Source: CAYOPZ01 sp964406005
Lineage (GTDB): Bacteria > Bacteroidota > Bacteroidia > Bacteroidales > SM23-62
Direction of reading: 5' to 3'
NCBI GenBank assembly: GCA_964406005.1
Contig: CAYOPZ010000063.1
Coordinates: 1-5,685, forward strand
DNA: 5,685 nucleotides
Of the stretch, positions 1 through 5,685 are shown one piece after another. A program made the translations under genes and the position numbers. The notes under the pieces are model-generated. The model was not told the origin of the DNA and did not search any database. It saw only the letters and a list, made by a program, of their open reading frames with translations. How positions within the stretch are numbered: position 1 is the stretch's first letter; every line of letters begins with the position of its first letter.

Positions 1-46
1 AGACCCCGGACTCAGACAGTGATGTTCGAACGCAGAACAGCCCGGT
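1..46 (-). repeat. Structured intergenic repeat, copy A (cut by window start)
   Basis: This is the first of two tandem copies of a repeat core. Positions 11-46 match 87-122 with one difference (G at 28, A at 104), a 76-nt period. Read on the minus strand, the core contains CTGCGTT and ends in CTGTCTGAG. The GC-rich ACCCCGGA before the core (positions 3-10) looks like the right arm of the small hairpin that is complete in copy B; its partner would lie before position 1. The copy is therefore incomplete here. No open reading frame across it looks coding. The function is unknown; a REP-like or MITE-like interspersed repeat is the likeliest class. Confidence 0.75.
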
Positions 47-122
47 CCCCCTTTCACACAATGCAACTTGCCCCGGAATACCGGGGCTCAGACAGTGATG
101 TTCAAACGCAGAACAGCCCGGT
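47..122 (-). repeat. Structured intergenic repeat, copy B
   Basis: This second tandem copy has its core at 87-122. A perfect 7-bp hairpin, GCCCCGG (70-76) with CCGGGGC (81-87) and loop AATA, abuts the core. Its reverse complement aligns with the plus-strand element between kbl and nrdJ: 28 of 32 positions agree between 82-113 (reversed) and 2434-2465. The similarity continues through the hairpin into the far flank, where CCTTTCACACAATGCAACTT here corresponds to CTCTTTCGCAACACAACTC there. The outer arm AACAGCCCGGT appears in the same orientation in copies A and B, so B has no inverted outer partner inside the window. That suggests tandem duplication of the core, or an outer partner lying upstream of the window. 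Confidence 0.75.
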
Positions 123-146
123 TTACCTTCCGGCATGTTATGTATC

Positions 147-178
147 ATATTTTCCCTTGAGGGAATATCATAATTTCG
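147..178 (+). promoter_or_regulatory. Possible tdh promoter or operator region
   Basis: TAATTTCG at 171-178 fits the Bacteroidota -7 consensus TAnnTTTG at all defined positions but one, and lies 30 nt before the tdh start codon. No good -33 TTTG sits at the expected distance; TTTT at 150-153 is the nearest candidate. An imperfect dyad, ATATTTTCCC-TTGA-GGGAATAT (147-168), lies just upstream and could be an operator or may be chance. The call rests only on consensus matching by eye. Confidence 0.25.
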
Positions 179-208
179 TGCTTTACAGGATCCCTGAAAA
201 ACGAAAAC

Positions 209-1174
209 ATGGAGAATATAATGATTATCGGTGCGGCGGGACAGATCGGATCTGAGCTTGTACTTGAATTGCGCAGGCTTTACGGGAGCGATCAGGTGTA
301 CGCCACGGACATCAAGGAGGCAAGCCGGGATATTATGGAAAGCGGTCCCTTCCAGTTGCTGGATGTAATGGATGACAAAAGGCTTATCCATTTTGTGATC
401 CGTCATAAGATCACTCAGATTTACCATCTGGCAGCGGTGTTATCAGGAAATGCCGAAAAGCTTCCTGTACAGGCCTGGCATATTAATATGGAAGGCCTGA
501 TGAACATCCTTGAGGTGGCGAAGATGGTCGAGGAGGTAAGTAAAGTTTTCTGGCCCAGTTCCGTTGCAGTTTTCGGACCGACCACCCCGCGCATCAACAC
601 GCCCCAGCTGACCGTAACCGAACCCACGACAGTGTACGGGGTAAGCAAGCTGGCGGGCGAACGATGGTGCGAGTATTATCATGACCGGTATGGCGTCGAT
701 GCCAGGAGCATTCGCTACCCGGGACTGATCAGTTACAAAACGGAGCCCGGGGGAGGAACCACCGATTATGCGGTGGAGATTTTTTACGAAGCGGTCAAAA
801 GTGGAAGCTATACATGCTATCTTAATCAGGATACTGCCCTGCCCCTGCTGTTCATGCCGGATGCCATCAAAGCCACAATTGACCTGATGGAAGCCGACTC
901 CTCGAGTTTAAGCGTTCACAGCAGCTATAACCTCGGGGGGATCAGTACGACGCCCGCTGAAATTTACAGGGAGATAAAAAAACATATCCCTGATTTTAAG
1001 ATTGAGTACAAACCGGATTTCAGACAGGCAATTGCCGAAACCTGGCCTCAGAGTATTGACGACAGTGTTTCCGCCCGTGACTGGGGTTGTTCCTACCGGT
1101 ATGACCTTGAAAGCATGACAGAGATTATGCTTGAGGAAATAAGAAAGAAACTGAACCTCGGTATTCTCAGATAG
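209..1174 (+). CDS. tdh: L-threonine 3-dehydrogenase, SDR (NAD-epimerase-like) type
   Basis: This cytosolic enzyme oxidises L-threonine to 2-amino-3-ketobutyrate with NAD+ (EC 1.1.1.103). The 321-residue protein has the extended short-chain dehydrogenase layout. The nucleotide-binding loop GAAGQIG is at residues 8-14, an acidic residue that should select NAD (D34 in TDIKE) follows the second strand, and the catalytic set is S117/S118 with Y143 and K147 (YGVSK). Signatures that separate this family from sugar epimerases are present: HLAAVLSG near 73-80, PGLISYKTEPGGGTTDYAVE near 171-190, and TWPQSIDDS near 278-286. Length is normal for the family. Start 209 leaves only a few residues before the Gly-rich loop; an ATG at 221 is possible but would shorten the first strand. 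No Shine-Dalgarno is visible, and the sequence before the start is A-rich. kbl follows after 50 nt, which confirms the pathway. It is unrelated to the zinc-dependent MDR threonine dehydrogenase of E. coli. Confidence 0.93.
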   Translation: MENIMIIGAAGQIGSELVLELRRLYGSDQVYATDIKEASRDIMESGPFQLLDVMDDKRLIHFVIRHKITQIYHLAAVLSGNAEKLPVQAWHINMEGLMNILEVAKMVEEVSKVFWPSSVAVFGPTTPRINTPQLTVTEPTTVYGVSKLAGERWCEYYHDRYGVDARSIRYPGLISYKTEPGGGTTDYAVEIFYEAVKSGSYTCYLNQDTALPLLFMPDAIKATIDLMEADSSSLSVHSSYNLGGISTTPAEIYREIKKHIPDFKIEYKPDFRQAIAETWPQSIDDSVSARDWGCSYRYDLESMTEIMLEEIRKKLNLGILR

Positions 1175-1224
1175 GATTTACCGGGGAATCAGGATTTAAG
1201 CCATAACAGTAAAAACCATATCCA

Positions 1225-2415
1225 ATGTACGGGAAAATCAAAACCCATCTCAGGAAGGAATTAAAATCCATCAGGGAAGCAGGCCTTTATAAGCTGGAGC
1301 GGATCATTACATCCCCCCAGGGTGCCGGCATTTCTGTTTCCACTGGTGAGGAAGTCCTGAATTTCTGCGCGAACAATTACCTGGGACTGTCGAACCATCC
1401 GGCTCTGATCGAGGCGGCAAAGAAAGGACTGGATTCGCATGGTTACGGGATGTCATCGGTACGTTTTATATGTGGAACCCAGGATCTTCACAAGGAGCTG
1501 GAAAGACTGATCGCGGAATTTCACGGTACCGAGGACACCATTTTATATGCTGCCTGTTTTGATGCAAACGGCGGTGTTTTTGAGCCGTTGCTTACGGCGG
1601 AGGATGCAATCATTTCGGACGCATTGAACCATGCATCCATCATCGACGGGGTAAGGCTGTGCAAGGCCCGGCGGTACAGGTACAGGAATACCGATATGGA
1701 AGATCTTGAGGAGCAGCTGAAAGCTGCACAGGCGCAGCGGTTCAGGATCATTGTAACGGACGGTGTTTTCTCGATGGACGGAAATGTTGCCCCTGTGAAC
1801 AGGATCGTTGAACTGGCTGGGAAATATGATGCCCTTGTAATGGTGGACGAATGCCATTCTGCCGGGGTGGTAGGGGAAAACGGAAGGGGAGTGACGGAGC
1901 TTTTCAATATCCGGGGGAAGGTCGACATTATAACCGGGACCCTGGGAAAAGCATTCGGAGGAGCCGTTGGCGGATTTACAACCGGCCGTGCCGAAATCAT
2001 AGATATGCTCCGGCAGCGTTCCCGTCCTTATCTTTTCTCGAACTCCTTGCCGCCGGCCATTGTGAATGCCGGGATTGCGATGTTCAGGATGATGAGCGAG
2101 ACCAATGAGCTGCAGGAAAAGCTGCACAGGAACACAGCGTATTTCTATACAAGAATGAATGAGGCAGGCTTTGACATAAAACCGACCGAATCGGCCATAG
2201 TACCCATTATGCTTTATGATGCCAAACTCTCACAGGATTTTGCCGAAAGGCTTCTTGAGGAGGGCATATACGTGATCGGGTTTTACTACCCTGTGGTACC
2301 GGAAGGGGAAGCAAGGATCAGGGTACAGCTTTCCGCGGCACATGAGCCTGAGCACCTCGACAGGGCCATCGCCGCCTTCATAAAGGTCGGCAAGGAACTC
2401 GGAGTCATCCACTGA
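1225..2415 (+). CDS. kbl: 2-amino-3-ketobutyrate CoA ligase (glycine C-acetyltransferase)
   Basis: This PLP enzyme cleaves 2-amino-3-ketobutyrate with CoA to glycine and acetyl-CoA (EC 2.3.1.29), the step after Tdh. The 396 residues match the usual length. It is a fold-type I aminotransferase of the alpha-oxoamine synthase family. The PLP lysine is K242 in GTLGKAFGG. Cofactor contacts are H136 in NHASIIDG, S183 in TDGVFSMDG, and D208 and H211 in VDECH. FCANNYLGLSNHP near 47-59 is typical, and R366 in ARIRVQ is the likely carboxylate-binding arginine. The N-terminus, MYGKIKTHLRKEL, is characteristic of Kbl rather than of BioF, HemA or serine palmitoyltransferase relatives. The start codon lacks a Shine-Dalgarno, and AAAAACC lies upstream. 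It is probably co-transcribed with tdh, 50 nt away and with no terminator seen between them. The stop lies 4 nt before the long palindrome. Confidence 0.95.
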   Translation: MYGKIKTHLRKELKSIREAGLYKLERIITSPQGAGISVSTGEEVLNFCANNYLGLSNHPALIEAAKKGLDSHGYGMSSVRFICGTQDLHKELERLIAEFHGTEDTILYAACFDANGGVFEPLLTAEDAIISDALNHASIIDGVRLCKARRYRYRNTDMEDLEEQLKAAQAQRFRIIVTDGVFSMDGNVAPVNRIVELAGKYDALVMVDECHSAGVVGENGRGVTELFNIRGKVDIITGTLGKAFGGAVGGFTTGRAEIIDMLRQRSRPYLFSNSLPPAIVNAGIAMFRMMSETNELQEKLHRNTAYFYTRMNEAGFDIKPTESAIVPIMLYDAKLSQDFAERLLEEGIYVIGFYYPVVPEGEARIRVQLSAAHEPEHLDRAIAAFIKVGKELGVIH

Positions 2416-2417
2416 TT

Positions 2418-2517
2418 AAGGAACCCACCACAGCTCTGCGTTTGAGCAATACTGTCTGAGCCCCGTAAAACGGGGCGAGTTGTGTTGCGAAAGAGAAGAG
2501 CTGTGGTGGGTTCCCTT
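2418..2517 (+). repeat. Complete structured repeat (copy C) filling the kbl/nrdJ convergent gap
   Basis: An 18-bp perfect inverted repeat, 2420-2437 with 2497-2514, encloses a second perfect hairpin, GCCCCG (2460-2465) with CGGGGC (2471-2476) and loop TAAAA. Short pairs between them (TTT 2441-2443 with AAA 2490-2492; GCAA 2446-2449 with TTGC 2485-2488) allow one long interrupted rod. The stretch 2434-2465 is homologous, inverted, to the repeats at the left edge of the window. The element starts 4 nt after the kbl stop and ends 2 nt from the nrdJ stop. It could stop transcription from both sides, but neither strand has a convincing U-tract after the stem. A mobile or REP-like palindrome used as the gene boundary is equally likely. 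Confidence 0.85.
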
Positions 2518-5123
2518 TACCCGCAGTGGGAGGATCCGCAGTTCGTGCAGATAAGGCAGCCTTCCTGATATACCATGCTGGCGGAACCGCAGTCCTGGCA
2601 TTTCTGCTTGGTTTTGGCCCGGGTACCGTCGGGAATGTATCTTTTCAGGGCCCTTTCGACCCCTGCTTTCCAGGTATTGATCGTATCACTGTCAAGCCTC
2701 AGGGAAGAAACGAGGTTCACTACATCCGGGATGGGCATGCCGTGGCGAAGAACACTCGAGATCAGCTTGGCATAATTCCAGAATTCGGGATTGAAAGTAT
2801 GCGAAAGGCCGCCGAGGGTATTGATGTATCCGTATTTGTCCGTATACTGGAAATCATACCGGGTAACTCCCTTTTCACTCTTGATTTTGACGATTTTCCC
2901 CTTGGTAATGGATTTTGGAATCGGGAACATTTCTTCGTCCTCAATACCTGTGAATATCTCGTAGGGTTTACCATCTCTTACACCCACAAAGGCGATCCAT
3001 TTTTCATCATTGTTCTGAAACCGGATGATTTCCGCATCGAGGGTCTTCGGGCGCTTGAATTTTAATTTTTCATCGGGATCCTTTTCCTCTCTGATAAGCA
3101 CGCCCGAACGGGAACCGTCCCGGTAAACGGTGCATCCCTTACATCCGCTTTTCCATGCGGTGACATAAAGTTCGCTGACAAGTTCTTCGCTTACATCTGC
3201 CGGAAGGTTGATCGTCACGCTGATTGAGTGATCCACCCACTTCTGTATCTGGCCCTGCATTTTTACCTTGCTGACCCAGTCGACATCGTTGGAGGTAGCT
3301 TTGTAGTATGGCGAGGCTTCAACCAGGGCGTCGATTTGCCCGTCGTCCATCTGCCTGACCTGGTCTATGTCATAACCGTTCACCTCCAGCCAGGTCTTGA
3401 ACTTATGATGGAAGACATTGTATTCTTCCCAGCTGTCCCCGATTTCATCCACAAAGCTGATTTTCGCTGCACCGTCATTCGGGTTGACCTTGCGCCTCCT
3501 TTTATAGACAGGCATGAAGACCGGTTCTATGCCCGATGTCGTCTGGGTCATCAGACTGGTGGTTCCGGTGGGAGCGATGGTCAGCAGGGAAATGTTTCTC
3601 CGGCCGTATTTCTCCATGTCCCTGTAGAATCCTTTGTCCTCTTTTTTCAGCCGCAGGATAAAGGGATTGTCTTTTTCCCTGTTGATATCGAAAACCGGAA
3701 ATGCGCCTCTTTCCCTGGCAAGGTTGACAGATGAGCGGTATGCTTCCAGGGCCACCGTTTTGTGTACTTCAGTCGAAAAATCAATGCCGTTCTCGCTTCC
3801 GTATTGCAATCCCAGTGCAGCAAGCATATCCCCTTCACCCGTGATACCTACGCCTGTCCGGCGTCCTTCAATGGCTTTTTGCTTGATGTTCTCCCATAAT
3901 CTTTTCTCCACCCATTTCAGCTCAGGGTCTTCAGGATCGGCTTTGATCTTGTCGAGTATTGCATCGATTTTCTCCAGCTCAAGGTCTATGATGTCATCCA
4001 TCAGCCGTTGGGCAAGTCCAACATGCTTCCTGAACAGGTCAAAATTGAATTTTGCGGACTGCGTGAAAGGATTATCAACATAACTGAAAAGGTTAATGGC
4101 AAGCAAACGGCAGCTGTCGTAAGGGCACAATGGAATTTCCCCGCAGGGATTGGTGGAAACCGTTCTGAAACCAAGGTCAGCATAACAATCGGCTACGGAT
4201 TCTCCGGTGATTGTATCCCAGAACAAGACACCCGGTTCAGCGGATTTCCAGGCATTGTGAATGATCTTATCCCACAATTTTTTTGCATCTATTTGTTTTT
4301 CATATATGGGATCATCCGAATCGATTGGATATTTCTGCGTATATATTTTTTGATTCACGACGGCATCCATGAACCCATCGTTGATCCTCACCGATATATT
4401 GGCCCCTGTGACTTTTTCTCTTGTCAGTTTGGCATCAATGAATCCCTCCGCATCCGGATGGATGATGGATATGCTCAGCATCAGTGCGCCCCTGCGTCCA
4501 TCCTGCGCGACCTCCCGTGTGGAATTTGAATATCTTTCCATGAAGGGAACGATCCCTGTGGAAGTAAGTGCGCTGTTAAGGACGGGACTGCCCTTGGGAC
4601 GAATATGGGAAAGGTCGTGCCCTACTCCTCCGCGGCGTTTCATAAGCTGAACCTGCTCCTGGTCGATTTTCATGATCCCCCCGTAGGAATCGGCAGCTCC
4701 CTCATGACCTATTACGAAACAATTAGACAGCGATGCAATCTGGAAATTATTCCCGATCCCTGTCATGGGAGAACCCTGGGGAATGATATATCGGAAGTCC
4801 CTGATCAGTTCGAATATTTCATTTTCACTGAGGGGATTCTGGTATCTTTTCTCTATCCTTGATATTTCCCTGGCGATACGCCGGTGCATATCATCGGGGG
4901 TAAGTTCGTAGATTTTTCCCGTGGAATCTTTCAGGGCGTATTTGTTGGCCCACACGGTTGCGGCAAGATCGTCTCCCTTAAAATACGTTTTCGCGGCTTC
5001 GACAACTTCAGAAAATTTATATGTACGAATGTCCTTTTTTTCGCCCCCTTCTTCCTCGACCTGCTCTTCGGCCTTCTTATTGACTGCAATTCCGGGATTC
5101 TTTTTCGAGGCCAACTCTTCCAT
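2517..5123 (-). CDS. nrdJ: Adenosylcobalamin-dependent (class II) ribonucleotide reductase
   Basis: This cytosolic enzyme reduces ribonucleotides to deoxyribonucleotides, using adenosylcobalamin to make a thiyl radical, so it works with or without oxygen. The protein has 868 residues. The catalytic barrel carries C135 in SLSNCFV and the loop NPCGE at 325-329: C327 is the radical cysteine, with N325 and E329 assisting. C338 follows 11 residues later, the spacing known from Thermotoga NrdJ, and pairs with C135 as the redox couple. PTGTT at 518-522 is the substrate phosphate loop. After the barrel, CKGCTVYRDGSRSGVL (661-676) leads to a C-terminal domain at about 690-835. The tail is zinc-ribbon-like with C842, C845, C856, C859, C862 and C867; part of it may re-reduce the active site. 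Residues 1-33 are charged and probably disordered, and I see no N-terminal ATP-cone motif. The start has no Shine-Dalgarno. No intein or frameshift is seen. Confidence 0.95.
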   Translation of the reverse strand: MEELASKKNPGIAVNKKAEEQVEEEGGEKKDIRTYKFSEVVEAAKTYFKGDDLAATVWANKYALKDSTGKIYELTPDDMHRRIAREISRIEKRYQNPLSENEIFELIRDFRYIIPQGSPMTGIGNNFQIASLSNCFVIGHEGAADSYGGIMKIDQEQVQLMKRRGGVGHDLSHIRPKGSPVLNSALTSTGIVPFMERYSNSTREVAQDGRRGALMLSISIIHPDAEGFIDAKLTREKVTGANISVRINDGFMDAVVNQKIYTQKYPIDSDDPIYEKQIDAKKLWDKIIHNAWKSAEPGVLFWDTITGESVADCYADLGFRTVSTNPCGEIPLCPYDSCRLLAINLFSYVDNPFTQSAKFNFDLFRKHVGLAQRLMDDIIDLELEKIDAILDKIKADPEDPELKWVEKRLWENIKQKAIEGRRTGVGITGEGDMLAALGLQYGSENGIDFSTEVHKTVALEAYRSSVNLARERGAFPVFDINREKDNPFILRLKKEDKGFYRDMEKYGRRNISLLTIAPTGTTSLMTQTTSGIEPVFMPVYKRRRKVNPNDGAAKISFVDEIGDSWEEYNVFHHKFKTWLEVNGYDIDQVRQMDDGQIDALVEASPYYKATSNDVDWVSKVKMQGQIQKWVDHSISVTINLPADVSEELVSELYVTAWKSGCKGCTVYRDGSRSGVLIREEKDPDEKLKFKRPKTLDAEIIRFQNNDEKWIAFVGVRDGKPYEIFTGIEDEEMFPIPKSITKGKIVKIKSEKGVTRYDFQYTDKYGYINTLGGLSHTFNPEFWNYAKLISSVLRHGMPIPDVVNLVSSLRLDSDTINTWKAGVERALKRYIPDGTRAKTKQKCQDCGSASMVYQEGCLICTNCGSSHCG

Positions 5124-5526
5124 AGAGGTTAAAAAATTATGACAGATAAGTAATAAAAAAAACTCGAGGGTTTCAACAAGAAAGTTGAAAATGCAATTTA
5201 AAAATCATATATCCGAGGAACAATAAAGGGTGAAGTGTAATTATTAACAAATGGCAATAGTTTTCAACTCGGAAATATAACAATCACATACATAGTCTTT
5301 TATAAAGATACATCATATAACGGAGATCAGGATCAAAATATATTTTACCAACAGGATGTACCGGTAACGGGGGAATTTGCCGGATCAGTCCGAACATGTT
5401 GCAAGTTTAAAATTTTGTTAAAAAAAAGTTACCCGGAATTAATTTTTGGCAAGCAGCCTTTTGTAAATTATGGTTCGATACAGGGTGAAAAGTAGGGATG
5501 ATTTTTTTTCACAAGGCTTGAAATTT
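5124..5526. other. AT-rich non-coding region upstream of nrdJ
   Basis: About 400 nt with no convincing gene. It should hold the nrdJ promoter and leader, read on the minus strand. A weak promoter candidate is TTTG (complement of 5248-5251) followed after 22 nt by TATTGTTC (complement of 5218-5225), a poor fit to the Bacteroidota TTTG / TAnnTTTG pattern. The cobalamin-riboswitch B12-box core GCCACTG was not found on either strand, so no B12 riboswitch is called. Homopolymer runs lie at 5421-5427 (A) and 5502-5509 (T). The only minus-strand small frame of note is 5284-5397 (37 codons), which is unsupported. Confidence 0.6.
5171..5190. promoter_or_regulatory. TTTCAAC dyad upstream of nrdJ
   Basis: TTTCAAC (5171-5177) and GTTGAAA (5184-5190) form a perfect 7-bp inverted repeat with a 6-nt spacer, 48 nt before the nrdJ start codon. 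A third half-site, TTTCAAC, lies at 5262-5268. The position fits an operator or a leader hairpin of nrdJ. It does not resemble the NrdR box that I know. Chance is possible in such AT-rich sequence. Confidence 0.35.
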
Positions 5527-5560
5527 GAGGCTGTCCTTCTTGCAGGGACGGCCTCATTTT
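5527..5560 (+). terminator. Terminator-like hairpin
   Basis: A 10-bp stem, GAGGCTGTCC (5527-5536) with GGACGGCCTC (5546-5555), includes one G-T wobble and a 9-nt loop. ATTTTAT follows on the plus strand. This looks like a modest Rho-independent terminator for rightward transcription, yet no plus-strand gene lies upstream within the region after nrdJ. It might instead end a minus-strand transcript entering from the right, but the tail on that side (AAATTTC) is weaker. Confidence 0.5.
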
Positions 5561-5584
5561 ATATGGCCTGGCCCTGTTAAAAGC

Positions 5585-5601
5585 AGCAGGTAATTCCTGC
5601 T
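5585..5601. other. Short perfect hairpin
   Basis: AGCAGG (5585-5590) pairs with CCTGCT (5596-5601) around loop TAATT. A stretch rich in A and T (5602-5615) follows. Its place between the terminator-like hairpin and the large terminal inverted repeat suggests a structured intergenic stretch. The function is unknown, and a stem this short could occur by chance. Confidence 0.3.
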
Positions 5602-5615
5602 ATGCATTATTATAT

Positions 5616-5685
5616 TGAGAAGGCAGATATAAAACCGCAACTGAAAATCAGAGATTTAAGGTTGCTCTTTATATCTGCCTTCTCA
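5616..5685. repeat. 70-nt palindromic element at the right edge
   Basis: TGAGAAGGCAGATATAAA (5616-5633) and its exact complement (5668-5685) form an 18-bp perfect inverted repeat ending on the last base of the window. Inside, GCAAC (5637-5641) pairs with GTTGC (5661-5665), and AAATC (5645-5649) with GATTT (5653-5657) around loop AGA. The whole can fold as one rod. It shares no core sequence with the repeats at 1-122 and 2418-2517, though the layout (18-bp outer stem, interrupted inner stem) is alike. It may be a terminator between genes, a MITE or REP-like unit, or the terminal inverted repeats of a small element; the arms might extend past the window. Confidence 0.7.

Noticed and set aside
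1..122. CRISPR array
   Set aside because: Only two copies with one 40-nt spacer are seen, the repeat is attached to a variable hairpin, and an inverted copy lies between kbl and nrdJ. This fits an interspersed palindromic repeat, not a CRISPR array.
19..255. Open reading frame of 78 codons across the left-edge repeats
   Set aside because: It runs through both structured repeat copies and overlaps the tdh start in another frame; its sequence follows from the repeat and resembles no protein I know.
1521..2127. Long minus-strand open frames inside kbl (159 and 194 codons)
   Set aside because: They lie wholly within the well-supported kbl gene and their translations look like shadow frames, rich in Pro, His, Ser and Arg.
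2418..2517. Simple Rho-independent terminator
   Set aside because: The stem is far longer than usual, contains a second GC-rich hairpin, lacks a clear U-tract on either side, and is homologous to repeats elsewhere in the window. A terminating role is still possible, so it is listed as a repeat.
2526..5142. Several plus-strand open frames of 66-179 codons opposite nrdJ
   Set aside because: nrdJ is intact with all catalytic motifs; the opposite-strand frames overlap each other and show no recognisable domain.
5124..5526. Cobalamin riboswitch in front of nrdJ
   Set aside because: The conserved B12-box core GCCACTG was not found on either strand. A B12-dependent enzyme also has no need of the usual B12-repressed switch, which tends to control B12-independent alternatives.
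5616..5685. Integron attC site
   Set aside because: The palindrome has the right size, but the terminal core sites RYYYAAC and GTTRRRY are absent, and no integrase or gene cassette is seen. The same holds for 2418-2517.

Overview
The window suggests a member of the Bacteroidota, probably an anaerobic or facultative Bacteroidales-like organism. The protein sequences read like that phylum: an SDR-type threonine dehydrogenase beside its ligase, and a long adenosylcobalamin-dependent ribonucleotide reductase. Start codons are preceded by A-rich sequence rather than Shine-Dalgarno motifs, as is usual there. The phylum call is inference from protein character and gene order; no rRNA or other marker is present.

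Layout from left to right. Positions 1-122 hold two tandem copies of a short structured repeat, the first cut by the window edge. A short leader (123-208) precedes tdh (209-1174, +) and kbl (1225-2415, +), which together turn L-threonine into glycine and acetyl-CoA. A 101-nt gap between convergent stop codons (2416-2516) is filled almost entirely by a long palindrome that carries a third, inverted copy of the left-edge repeat. nrdJ, the B12-dependent ribonucleotide reductase, runs on the minus strand (2517-5123). The remaining 562 nt (5124-5685) are AT-rich and contain no convincing gene. They hold the nrdJ upstream region, a terminator-like hairpin, a second small hairpin, and an 18-bp perfect inverted repeat ending on the last base.

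The two plus-strand genes form one catabolic unit: Tdh oxidises threonine to the unstable 2-amino-3-ketobutyrate and Kbl cleaves it with CoA. nrdJ is functionally separate, supplying deoxynucleotides, and faces the pair tail to tail. The protein genes look ordinary and intact. The unusual content is the non-coding structured repeats: one family occurs three times in two intergenic regions, with a conserved 27-36 nt core, a GC-rich inner hairpin whose arms differ between copies while still pairing, and, in the complete copy, an 18-bp outer stem.
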